Shown piece after piece: positions 1 to 11,894 of a stretch of 64,000 bases of DNA. Every line of letters begins with the position of its first letter. Within the stretch, counting starts at the first letter, position 1. A model generated the notes under the pieces. It did no database searches, was not told the DNA's origin, and saw nothing but the letters and a program-made list of their open reading frames with translations. The position numbers and the translations under genes were made by a program. Source of the DNA: Nemopilema nomurai (taxonomy: Eukaryota; Cnidaria; Scyphozoa; Rhizostomeae; Rhizostomatidae); NCBI GenBank assembly GCA_003864495.1, contig ML133450.1, forward strand, positions 948,640 to 1,012,639, read 5' to 3'.

Positions 1-3000
1 TGTTCGTGGTTGCCTACAGAATCGCCACTTAACCTCGTTCCAAATTTCCCATCGTGCTTTGCGGCAGTCACGTCAACGCGCTGGTTTCCAAATTCCTCAT
101 ACTTTTGTTACTGATTTTAGCAATGTTTGTGTTCTGGTACGTTCTCAAGACATACCAAACAAAAACAACAAAAAGCTTTTTCCTCTCTTCTAATGGCCTC
201 CAGACCCAAAACTGCACAACTTTTGTACTCTTTTAGTAATGTATTAATACATTATTTATCATATTTTGTAAAAGTTCAGTTTTCTATTATATACAAATCT
301 TCCATGTTACCAGCTAGTGTTATTTATTAGCTGCTCAAAGACTCGTTACTGGGTGATAATCTTGCATACTGAAGTCGCTTCGTGTCCTTAACGATGCATT
401 GTGGTCGCAGGCAGCTGCACCAATTTCGCATTGAAAATATTTTGTCTGCTTCAAATCTAGAGCTAATGCTATTTATTTGAAATGAAGGAATTTTTATCTT
501 TCACCGCCACGCGACTTGTTCGTAATTGTGCGTTTAAGACTAGGTCATTTTGCAGCGGATAGAAATTTCAATGTAATGGCATAAGTTGTCTGGCACCTCT
601 CGCAGCTGCCTCGGTAACAGGTATTGAAAAATCTACCTGTGCCTTGACCACGTGGTGTGAGTGCTTACCTGCACTGCTGAATTGGCAGGATTGTGATTTT
701 TACGCTAACCTTCTTTATCATCCCGCGTTAAAAGGGGCTCACTCAGATCACTCAGATGCGGCACGCGCACGTGAATTGAAAGGAGTGAGCGAAGGAACTA
801 ACTGTATGTGCATGTCGATTATGGGATTTGCCCTCACTCTAGGATTCCCTAATGGAAGCACCCTGGGGAGGAATGAAGGGGGTGCAGATCTGCCGGCTTT
901 CACATGGGCTGCGTACTTCGGCCCATTCTGGTATCTTTTTATGGCCGTTGATCAAATTTGATAAAATGAAGAACTAAGGATCAACTTACTGATTTAAATC
1001 ACGTCATATCTCTGTGTGGTAATCTATCACCACACAACCAAGCCAACCACCCCCCCCCCCCTCTCCTGTTCCGCCCACCACATGCCACCCCCTTTTTCTC
1101 CATAAACGAAGTCGTCATCTTTATTCAGTCAATGACAGCGACTTCTTTTTTGTTGCAGATCTTCTAAATGCATACTTGCAATGGATGCCGGAGAGTATTC
1201 ATAACGAAGTACGTAAAAAGTGGCCCCCAGTCCCCTGAGCTACGCAGCATGTCACTCGGCTGGCCCTGGTACAGCGCGGTTGGTGAAATGTGATACTGCA
1301 ACTGGCTTGGCCCTCATACCACAGCAAGGCATCTCAAAAGCCAGTGCCCGCGAATGCGCCAGAGCCATATGAATGTTGACCGTGAAGGATTCCAGTGACC
1401 ATGCCCCAAGGCGATTATGCAATTCTTGTCGAGTCCATGGACTATATATACCAGCTGTCATTGAATCCTCGTTACCAGACCATTTAAAGATTTACATGCC
1501 TAGTAAGAGTGTTATCCTTTTGTTTTGCTGGTTCTCTGATAAATAACTACTAAATGGTAAAAAATACTGTCCCATCACCAAAGTATCTTCAGAGTATCCA
1601 ATATTGTTAATACTTGTTTAGCTAGTAATTTCACGTGTGCCTCGACATTAAGTTGCAACGACTGTGGTTATCATTTGGATACGTGGACATTAAGATATCT
1701 ATTTTCATATTTGAAATATATGGTTTGCTTTGTTGCCCTGTTCTTTGAATTTTCTTACAATTGACAAATGGTCCACCGAGCCGAATCTCATCCGCCGCTG
1801 GAGAATGTTGCGCTACCCAGTGATGGAGAACGGAGATGGTCAGCTTCAAGGAATATTTAAAAGACACATTTGTTTATAAGCTCGTGGGGTTATAAAGATT
1901 TGGTTTCCATCAGTTCCGTGTTGAGAACACAGCTTGTTCCATTATCGAATTGTCGGTATATATCAAAATCACATTTGTTATGTCTCGGCAAAGGTTTACG
2001 TAAATAAGATCTAAAAAGCCACATGTTTGCATGTTTACGAGGAAAACAACTGACAGGTACCAGGGTTTGGGCGGGAACTGGAACGAAATTATTAGCGCAT
2101 GTTTTGGATGGCACTTGGAATTTGTTTTGCGTGAGAACATTTTCTGTGGCCACATGTTGCACATCTGATCGAAACACCTTGTTAAGATGACTTTGGTGTT
2201 CCTTTTATTACGCTCAACACATGTTTTGAGCTAGAACTTTTCGGGCTCGTTTACAGTGCCAGAGGTAATGAGCTGGCGATCCTTCAGGCCCTGTGGCCAG
2301 CAGCCAATCCGATGCGTGAAGCAACTTCTTGGCTTGTTCATTTCCTGCAGCGTATAGCGGTGTGTGGTGGTTTTCAGATAAACAAAAATAGATTAATTAT
2401 CCTCTTTCCCGCCGCTTAAACTAAGAAGTAAATTCAACATTGATCATTAGTATTCGCTTTAGGCCCTTTTATGTCGTTTGCCATAAAACCAGCCGCTTCC
2501 ATCATTACAAAATAAGCTAATTTTTCGTACGCAGCCGATTTCATTTGCAAATGTTTACAGTTGCCAATTGAATTGAAGCACCTAGGAAGCATTATTAGGT
2601 ACCTTAGGTGTGTAAAGCTGAAACACAATGAAGCGTCAAATGCTCAGTCATTTCGGAGAAAAGGTTTCACTTTTTTGTTCTATTCTGAAGAAGGATTTCG
2701 GTTGCGGCTGGCAAAAGTTTAAACGCATATACGCCGAATCATGCCGTATTGCTAACAAAGTATTAAGTCAAAAATGCAAATAATCATACATAGGATGTTC
2801 ATGCTTCTGGTAGGGAGGGGGTAGGTGCTCCTCGGAAAAAACTGAAATAGCCCCACCCCGTCCCATCCAATATAGGTAATCAATTTGCCGGAAAAGCTCC
2901 TAAAAACTTATCTTTAAAATCTTCTTTTTGGTAGATGCAATCTGGGTGCTATTTTTAGCCTGGCTGTATGCACAGTTGACAATAACGCGCAGAGAGAACT

Positions 3001-6000
3001 CAAATTGGGCCACCTGTGCCCTAATCAGGCCATACAAAACCAAACGGGACCACGAAACTTAACGTGCAATTGAAACTGCGTACGATCGTATTCATTGAAG
3101 ATTCGATTCTTGCCAAATCGCGTCATGCGGAATTCGTTTAAGGCGAATGGCAAACCATAATTTGCGTCACACATCGAGCGAATTCACAAAACACATTCAC
3201 TGATGTGCCAAATGCAGCTTTGAAAGGCCCGGGAAAACAGATGGCCAACAAGTAGTTATGTGACCTCACTTAAGTTGTCATTGAATGTCAGTAGGAAGCT
3301 CCAGCCATAAAACATTAGTCGTTCAATATATCACATATGTTTCAAATATTACTCTATCAGATATCACTGTTCTGTCAAGAGAAAATAAGCACATTGCAAT
3401 GTTTTCTATATTTACTATACCCACCTCCTTTAATTCACATCATTTCTAATTAGCAAGCAATGTTCTTGCTTATACAATGAAATATATGGCATAGTATTAT
3501 TTGATTAATTGCCTCTTGCTAGTTATTGCCCCACTATGAAATTGTAAAAATTGTTTCATTGCATGCATATACGTCTGTTAAATGCAGATGATGTGGTCGA
3601 TTGACCACCATTAAAAGCAAAAGCTGATCAGAAGTTCCAACAACTGATGCTTCGAGTTTGGGAAAAGATTCAGGATCTAAGAGCAAATTTCAATAAGTGG
3701 GATTGTCTCTTCGATTTTTGCATCTCAGAGCATGCAGATACCACGTGATCGTTTTCATTAGGTTGGTGTTTACTGATCTAGCAGGTAATAACATGGCAGC
3801 TAAATTAAGCCTTTGTCGTTTACATGTCATTATCGGTCTAACCTAACCCATCATTGTCAAATAATTCGTTAAACGCTGGCTCTTAACCAAACAGGGAGCA
3901 AAAGCAGCTTTGGAAGTCGATCAGCTACGCCTGTGTTTGATTGAGCAAAGGGGGAAAGCATGATGGCAAAATACTAGCAAAACTAAGGGATTGGGCTCTT
4001 TTACTGAAGGCCACCGCCCCCCTGCTGCAGGCGTCCCTGGAATCGATGGCCTAAAAACAGTTTTCGATAGTTGAAGTCGACTACAACCATCTTGTCTCCC
4101 CAGGGCTAGGAGATTATGAATTCGTTTCTTCAAAAATAATTTGTCTTGTAGTAGAAGGCTACGTATGTTAGGCTCCTTCAAGTTATGCACATGTCAATGA
4201 AACTATACACGAGCAGTGATTTGCGAAAGGCAGGAGTTTCAATGCTAGCAGCAAATCTAGAACGATTGGAGAACAGCCTATGCTAGATGCAGTGTTAGAA
4301 TCTGGAGCAGATGCTGAGAAATTGCCCGATATTTTAACCGACATTTCTAAATAGAAGCGAATTGATCTAAAATTTCAGTATCGTATCCTCCAATTAGTCC
4401 CCTGGTGGCTTATTTATTTTTGATATTTTTGGATGGGGAGCTTATTTGAGGGGGGTGCTTATTCGAGGGGGGGCTTACAAAATTACCTGAAACCTGCCAC
4501 ATGAAAAGAGAATTTTTTAAATTTCTTTTATTTCATAATATAAAAAGTATAAGTAACATTTGATTAAATTATTAACAAAAATATGCATTTTTATGGTAAT
4601 TCACTAAAATTCCAAAGGAAACCTCGGGAGTCAAAAATCAACAAACCGAGGGGGGCTTATTCGAGGGGGCTTATTGAAAATTTGTAGCTCTAGAGTGGGG
4701 GCTTATTCGAGAGGGGGCTTTTTCGAGGGGGGGGGGCTCGAGGATTTACGGTATCCAGCTAGTCCAAAGTGAATACTTCGCTACAAGCTGAGTACAGCTA
4801 CAATTGTGACAGATTGCTTCAAATGGATCAAAAAGATACATGAAAGGGTATTGTGGCAATTCGGAGCTTTAAAACTGACGACACATGACGTGCGTTCTAC
4901 TCTTTGTCTCTTGAACCCTGAGGTTAGGTGCCATGTCCGACGGTTTTTTATCACTTGCGTGAATGCCACTTACGCAAAACGTGAACAAATACAGATTTGT
5001 GTCGTAACGAAAGTTGCCTTTTCAATTTCTTCACCACGAAGCTATTCTGCTTAACATGTTGCAGTTCTTGGACATTTTGAATTTCCTTTATCAAACCAGC
5101 ATATAGTTGTTCCAAAAACTAAAAGCCTAGTCTTTAACCTTCCAGGCTTCAAACGCATGGCAAGAAGTCTATAATTTCCCAGCCCATATGTTTTTCCGAA
5201 ACCTGCAGATAATTGAATTGTCTATCTAGTCTTCGACATATAATAAATTCGTATCTCCCTTTGCACGCTGTGCCATTTCTGAGGCCCAACCCTTGTTCTA
5301 GCCAACGCCGCAAGATCTTACTAATCGAATTGTTTTCTTTACCAATATACCGGCGATTGACAATTCAGAGCTCCGTTCTTTGGGGTGGTGTATTTTCTTC
5401 ACAACATAACAGACTTATATAGCCACTGGATGCAGGGCGAACAATTAGGAAGAGCTTCGTGGTGATTTCATGACATAACACACGACTTTATCAGAGCAAC
5501 CCAATTACCCCCAACTTGAAAAATTGTTTAAAACGAGTTTAAAAGCTATATTTTGTCATGCTCAGTGCTGTCGGATCTGAATTCATATTGGGTTGAAGGG
5601 TGCGGCTCATTGTTTTCCCTCTCATTCAGTAAACTATTATACAGGAAACATACTGCAGTTCGACATTTATTGCGGGGCTGCAACCCCCAGCTCCCCTCTC
5701 CGGCTACGACAGGCTTGATGTTTGGAGGTCGCCGTGAAAACGCTCAACCCCCATTTGCTTTCCCCCCTAACCCATGACATTTCATTCCATGACAAATAAT
5801 GACATTTCGCGACAGCCAAGCCTTAAATTGACAAAAATAAGAAAAAACAAGGCTAGCGTATCGAGGGTGTATTATCTTTCTGCCTGTCAAGTGCCAAAAA
5901 ACTTTGAACCCTTTCAGAAGAGGTCCTGAGTTGAAAACAATGTTCTGTAAATAGGTTTTGAAAATACCATCAAAGCCTCTCAAGCTCTCGTTGTAGGAAG

Positions 6001-6577
6001 ACTTTCATTTTTTCAGTATCTCATCCTGTTTTCCGATAATCGACTCAATCTTTGCCCTGTTTTTGTAAATAATTAAGGGTAGGAAACTACATATAATTAA
6101 CCGAAAAACCTCAATATTATTCGTTTCAGGAAGTTTTCTTCAGAGTTTCACTTGCTTGTCTCTTTATCGTGACGAATAGATATTCTATTCATGAGCGCGT
6201 CTTTCTGTCATCTTGAACCGGAAAATGTTTGGGGAAATCCTTAATTTTCTTCGGAACTGTCTCAAATCCGCGGGGTTTAGTTTTGGCGCAAGTTTCTGAA
6301 CGAGTGCTTCCTGATGAAAACAAAGATATCCGAAGAATCTGATTGGTTGAAATCGACCGACGAGACAATACGCCATTCTGATTGGTTTATTAAACAATAG
6401 ACACATTGAGGGTCTCCAGTTTCTTTCCGCACCATAGATTTCACTTCAAAACAACATTGTCCGATTCGAGTGCAAGGCAGCAAAAAATCTCCGATAAACT
6501 GACCAGCCAGGTCGCAAAAGCAGTGGAAAACCCTTGTGGAAGTTGATTTTTAGACTTCAGACAGGTTAAAACTCAAC
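1..6577. other. No confident gene; non-coding with scattered exon-like pieces
   Basis: No recognisable protein family was found in this stretch. Open frames of 60-110 codons exist on both strands (for example 644-961 plus and 1252-1461 minus), but they lack a recognisable product or consistent splice context. Two short plus-strand segments look like internal exons, 1159-1208 and 2257-2359, and are treated as findings. A C-run lies at about 1050-1062. The G-rich repeat at about 4395-4755 is listed separately. The last few hundred bases are the likely promoter and 5' UTR region of the Yippee-like gene that starts at 6578. Confidence 0.5.
4395..4755. repeat. Degenerate G-run/CTTATT repeat
   Basis: The block repeats variants of a short unit in which a run of five to nine G is followed by CTTATTCGA or CTTATTTGA. 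Copies cluster at about 4435-4480 and 4648-4740, on either side of an AT-rich spacer. It ends in a run of nine G followed by CTCGAGGATTTACGGTA. This is not a simple tandem array, because the units are separated by unrelated sequence. It looks like an old interspersed repeat or two ends of a small non-autonomous element. No open frame of note lies inside. Confidence 0.6.
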
Positions 6578-7777
6578 ATGGTGAAGACATTTCGAGCCTA
6601 CCTACCAGCCAATTCTTATCGGAAATATAGCTGTGTTCATTGCCGAGCTCATTTGGCCAGCCACGACGACCTAATATCCAAGGTATTTAAGTTCTCTGAA
6701 AGCTCAAGCTACTTGCTCGTGCCCTTCTTTTCACAGATTTTTCTAGCTCAACACATCAACATAAATCTTTTATTTTCAGTCGTTTCAAGGAAGCCAGGGG
6801 AGAGCGTATCTCTTCAACTCAGTGTAAGTGTTTTGTTGTGTTTACATTCTCTATCACCATGCTTTCCGGCTAGAAAAGCTGGCCTACATTTGTGGACCTG
6901 TCCACAATCATGTTGAAGTTGGTCCGTTAGCACATGTGTGTGCATTAACCATACTGTTAATTATTATTTTGAATTTCCTTACCCTCCTTTAATTTGCAAT
7001 TTGAATCTCAGATCATCAGTAAATAATCGAAATGTTTATTCGGTCGTGTTTCCTTGGTTTTTCAAAGTTAGGTTTGTGTCTACCACTTTTCTGTTGTACC
7101 TTCACCGAGCTTGCTACATTTTTGCCATTTTCAGGGTAAATATAGCGTGTGGGCCTGCTGAAGAAAGAGTGTTGCTTACTGGCTTGCATGCAGTCGCCGA
7201 TATTTATTGTGAAAGTTGCAAAACACCACTTGGTTGGAAATACGTGAGTTGTGCTACCTTTTGTAGACTAATAGTTAGAATATGTAGTAGAATGAGTCTT
7301 TAATCTAGTTGATTTCAGTTTTACTCCAGTTTCTGGGTGGCTTGCTCAAAACTCGCAAAATCTGTTTTGATATGAAGTTGTTTATTGGATACAGTTGCCT
7401 GCTAGTTTCGTTAGTGACGTCACTTCTAAAAATTGAGACGAAGCTTTTTCGACTCTGGTCATTTCTCAACAGACAAGTACATATTATATATTTGTGGATT
7501 TTTTTAAGCACTTCACCTTGCAGTATAGAGTACGTCCGTGCATAATTTCGAGCAGATTCGTTAAATCGGCTTGGACCTGCGGTTTTCGAATATCCAGCTT
7601 TCTACATTTTCTTGTTTTGTCAAAGCTGTCGATATGGGGTTAATTTCTGGCGCGTGGCTGTAACACGTACCATTCTCGTGGTTTTAGGAGCACGCCTTTG
7701 AATCTAGTCAAAAATACAAAGAGGGCAAGTTTATCATTGAGTTGGTTCACATGATCAAAGAGAATGGTTGGGAGTAG
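6578..7777 (+). CDS. YPEL: Yippee-like zinc-binding protein (YPEL1-4 type), 4 exons
   Basis: Exons 6578-6682, 6780-6823, 7135-7243 and 7688-7777 join in phase to give 115 aa, the family's usual length. The product reads as a typical YPEL1-4 protein: [16 protein letters not shown] near the start, then [47 protein letters not shown] and a C-terminal HMIKENGWE. The Yippee domain's metal site is intact: Cys19-X2-Cys22 and Cys75-X2-Cys78, with the characteristic 52-residue spacing. Donors are GTATTT, GTAAGT, GTGAGT; acceptors all end in AG. Family knowledge: small conserved eukaryotic proteins, several found at centrosomes or in the nucleus, with no known enzymatic activity. The start is the ATG in the family's N-terminal position. 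A possible polyadenylation signal AATAAA lies at 8178-8183. Which vertebrate paralogue is closest cannot be told. Confidence 0.95.
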
Positions 7778-10668
7778 GTGTCTGGAAGATGTTGATTGCA
7801 GCCAATACTGAAAAAGCGTAAATATGGTGTAAATATAAAGATTTGGCGTTATGCAAGGAAAGCCAGATTTTATAAACGATTTGCTGAAGTTTGTAATCAC
7901 TTTCAAGATCAAGAGATGATGAAATATTATATACCAAAAAGGTGAGCATTTATATTAATTATGAATAATATGTTGTAGCACTGAAGGAGCCACATGGGTT
8001 AACAGCATTTTTGGGAGATAATTGAAATTATGAAAACACTCTTCTACAGCTTCTACTTGAGTTAAGGTAGCCTGCATGCTGACTCTGACCCTCTTGAAGG
8101 AGGCTCAGAATTTGCATCTAGGCCAGAGTTAAGGCTGACTGTGTTTTGCTGGAAAGCTTGCTAATGGATTTTGGATAAATAAAAAACATGACTGTGTGAA
8201 ATTCATCTTTTGAAGATGTTATGGGAGTTTAGCTTTAAAAGCCTCACACAATTTGAGGACTTTCTGGATTATCTAGAAAACCAATGTTGGTCCTTCATTA
8301 TGTTACCAGTGAAATGTTGATTGAAAAGAATGTTGACATTTGTGACTTTCAATTGCCTTAGGTTGTTAAATTATTGTAGATACTTGTAAACTTTGTAAAA
8401 TATTTCACATAGAGTGTACTCAAAATTTTGCGTTTGAATTGTAGTTTATAATTTTAATTTATCAAATCTTTTGTTATTTGTTTCTTGAAATTTTGTGTAT
8501 ATATTTATATTTTCAAAAGACATATAGCACTAGAAGAAGTATTTCAAGTGACAGCCCCATAAAATTTCATATTCCTATCAAAATTTCTACATTTGAATTC
8601 CATTAGCATGAGGCCATTTCATACTGCAAAGCATGGTGTTGTTTTCCAGTTTTCCAATTCCTCTATATGTCTTCTTATGCGCCTTATTATGTTTCGTTTT
8701 TTTAATTAGAAGTGAACTTGATGAGATCAGCATGTTCATAAAACTGTAAATAGAATGGTGTAGAAAGTTCTGTTTTTAGAACTATACAAGCTGTCTTAAG
8801 TAGCTGCCTTTGGTAGTGCAACTCTCACATTACTCAAATCCTTCCTTCCAGCCATGTCTATCAAAGGGGTAGTTAATGGAGTAGATTTCGATTTTTGTTC
8901 CAGTGGAGCAAAGCTATGGCCCCGAAAATCCAGACAAAAAATTCCTTTTCGTGACTTGCTGGAATCATGGTTAATGTTGTGTTGCGCTGGCTCGCACCAC
9001 AACCAAAACAATAGATCCAGCCTTGAACCATAACACGCAAATTGCAATGACCCTGTCCATTTAGCCTGGCTAACGCACCACATTTTGACATTGGCGACCT
9101 GGTGAACCTTTGTAGCCCCTGAAGACATTTATACCGAAATGGTCACATGGACTTGTAGTCCCTCAGCTGTAAATTACATTTATCAAAGTGACAAAGATTT
9201 ATATTTTATGAAATCAGTCTAATCTCTCATACATGGTTGCTTAAGAAACGATTGTGGCTCCTTAGCGAGAGGCCCAAGTGATTAATCACTGATTAATCAT
9301 TGGTTAATGATTGAAATAGGCTCCCCATCCTGTTCAGACATGCACATTCAATGAATCTCAGCATTTCATAGATTGTCCTTATTTGTTAAGATATCCTGGA
9401 AATTCATTAATCCGAAAATGTACGGAGGAATTATCCTTAATCGCTGCATGGATTGTGTTATGAATAATTTAGTTGTCCGGTAAAATTCCATATCAGTCTT
9501 CTTGGGAGAGTGTTCTTTTTGAAATTCGCGTCCCGAGACCGTTAATACTGAATGCGAAAAGTGAATCACTAAAAAGGTTTGGTGGCAGCAGTAGGAAAAC
9601 CTGGTCCGCAGGTGAATGTGCAGTGCGCTATCAGATACCACAATGGTCCTTTGTTTGATTTCACGAGCAGCGATAGTTCTGGCTAGCTGCTTGCAAAAGG
9701 TGGCGGAAATATGGACCACGTGTACATCGATAATAACAGGTTGGAGGGAGCATGGAATGCACATATAGGGGGGTCATAACCACCCTTATTAAGAATTAGA
9801 GAGTCCACGGGAGGGACTTCCAGAAAATCAAGCAACCATATCTCTGAATCTAAGGATTTAAGTTTTATGGCTGTGTCTGACTTTTTTGTTGAATGCAAAA
9901 GGTTTCTGTTTCCACCTCAGTAGCAAAAAAGACTTCCCCTCATCAAGTCTGACTATCCGTGAAAAATCTATCGAGTAAACAGTGGCTCCTTGTTACCTGA
10001 AAGAGACTTGTATTATCTTTGCTTTGTGAGTTCATCCAACTTTGGCTTGGGGTATTTATCCCTTGTGAGAGCAGCACTACCATAGAGCAGATCGGTGTTT
10101 GTAAATAGCATCTGTATGTGCGTAGGCTCCTTCTCGAATCTTCACGAAACGCTCGTGAAATTCGGCTGGAGCCTTTCGCTACACGTATTCAAAAACCGTT
10201 GTTTGTAGATATTGGGGTAGTTAATTTAAATTGTAGAGAATTGTTCTGTGCAACTGTAAATCTCGATCGTTGTTGACAAAAAACACTTTGTGTTCACATG
10301 TTTTTTGTTTCAATTTTGCTTAACACCTTCCGAGATTCTTTTGCTTTATCAATCTACTGATGTAATCAAGGCTTCTCCAATAATCAGAACGCTATGTCGC
10401 ACATATCTGCTTTCTAAATTAAAAAGAGACAAGTGAACGCGAATGAGCTGCACGAAAACAGCCTGGTAACGAGTTCTGACAATTACGTCATCAGGCAATC
10501 GACGTCATATGTCTGCAACGTCGCGTAAATTTGAGAATTTTCAGCAGATGGCGAGGCTACATTAGTACATTGTTAAACAACTGTTCTATGTGAAAACAGA
10601 CTCGAGCAATACGGGAATCATAATTACCTGAACACGCAACTGCTAGGTACCCGCTTAACTCGTTCTGC
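7778..10668. other. Intergenic, no supported gene
   Basis: The first few hundred bases are probably the 3' UTR of the Yippee-like gene. The rest is AT-rich. Minus-strand frames of 110 codons (8796-9128) and 132 codons (9366-9764) are the longest here, but they match no family I recognise and have no supporting splice structure. Nested ATTAATCA-type palindromes occur at about 9280-9315. The imperfect hairpin at 10110-10200 is listed separately. Confidence 0.5.
10110..10200. repeat. Imperfect long hairpin (inverted repeat)
   Basis: Two arms of roughly 38 bases face each other across a five-base loop AACGC. Paired blocks from the loop outwards are TTCACGA with TCGTGAA, CGAAT with ATTCG, GGCTCC with GGAGCC, and GTAG with CTAC, with small bulges between. 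The outer flanks (TGTATGTGC and ACGTATTC) also partly pair. The shape fits a small fold-back element or a precursor-miRNA-like transcript; the sequence alone does not distinguish these. Confidence 0.6.
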
Positions 10669-10883
10669 GTGACAGGCAGCCTGTGCAAACGATACATTGT
10701 TCAAGATGTGCACGCGATGTTTTCTTGTTTTGAAGGAAACCAATTTTCATACAATTTGCTTTCATGCAACTTGTCAGCACCGCCAAGGTCAGAGTTCTAT
10801 TATCCACTGCTGGATTTTGACAATGCTGAGCAAATCAAGATGTATAAGCTGTTGGTTGGGCAATCTAATGCGACCAGTGGGTA
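10669..10883 (+). CDS. Possible 5' exon of an unidentified gene
   Basis: An open frame starts at ATG 10669, with a second in-frame ATG at 10714, and runs through protein-like sequence including SEFYYPLLDFDNAEQIKMYK. It then reaches a candidate donor GTAATG after base 10883. It would end in phase 2, which does not join directly to the exon at 14250, so at least one exon between them would be missing from this model. I do not recognise the family. It could be the first exon of the gene whose 3' end is described at 14250-15136, or an unrelated open frame. Confidence 0.35.
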
Positions 10884-11894
10884 ATGGTAAGCAACCTTTG
10901 CTTTAGGCGAATGCCACATATTGATAAAGGACTTGAACATTCCTTAACAGATTTCGTAACCAATTGCCTCACGCTAGCCACGCGTCAATCTTGTTTTGCT
11001 TAAAGTGGAAAGCATGATAAGATAGAAATATGAAGTAGAGTTATGACGTATTGGGAAGGTCATTAAAACAAAGAGCTATTGATAGAAATACGAAGCCTTA
11101 TGATTAGGAAATTCGGTTTTGCTTAAAGGTCTGCCTGATTGCTGGCTTGCTTTTGTAATATGCTTTTATTTGGTTCTATTTCTATCAGCAATTTGAGAAC
11201 GGGAAGAAATATTAGTACAAGATTTCAAGAATGAAAGTAGAAAATTTAACCCCCCTATTTGCCAAGCACTGTAAGTTACTGCATGACCTACAATCCAACC
11301 AGTTCTCTTCCCAAACTCTGAAAGCAATTTGCGGATGCTGTGAAAGGGCTTGATGTAGACTTATAAGCAAGAGACTTCTCTCGTTTGGATATTCAGTTGC
11401 AATCATTGAAAGACGATTTAAGGCAAAATGCAGATTTTGGTTTTCACTCAAAAACGCAGATATTCCAGTCTTTTGCATTAACAGTCTTTGAGATGTGAAA
11501 TACGGACCTTTGTGGTTAGTGGCGGATTGTGGATGGAAGGTTGAGGGTTGCTTGTTAGAAGCCAATGTGAAAAAGCAGTGGGAATAGTTGGAATTGTGAT
11601 AGAGATGGAAAAATCGTACCAAAAACTTTAACTAAGGAAATGAATCGATGTAGAGTCATGAGAATTCAATTGAAGATATCGATAGTCCAACATTGGCAAG
11701 AAAATGACTTATGGGAATATAAATTTCAAAACAGAATAGTTTTTTCCCAAACTTTAGGAAATGATCCAACCAAAATACCAACTACAATACCTTATTTTCA
11801 TTCTAATTAATCCAATTCAACAGAAATAACGTAAAATGACATACATTCAATTCAATTCAGAATGCAACATTTACGAGATCAAAGCCTGACAGTA
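10884..11894. other. Gap before the satellite; ambiguous open frames
   Basis: A minus-strand frame of 136 codons (11212-11622) overlaps plus-strand frames that also read as protein-like for 35-45 codons, for example a segment reading LQSLKDDLRQNADFGF at about 11398-11500. Three frames being open at once, with no clear splice borders, makes any single call unsafe. A missing internal exon of the plus-strand gene may lie here. Confidence 0.3.

Noticed and set aside
644..961. 105-codon plus-strand frame
   Set aside because: No recognisable domain and no exon borders; lengths like this occur by chance in 64 kb.
9366..9764. 132-codon minus-strand frame
   Set aside because: Not recognisable, no splice context, composition not protein-like enough to call.
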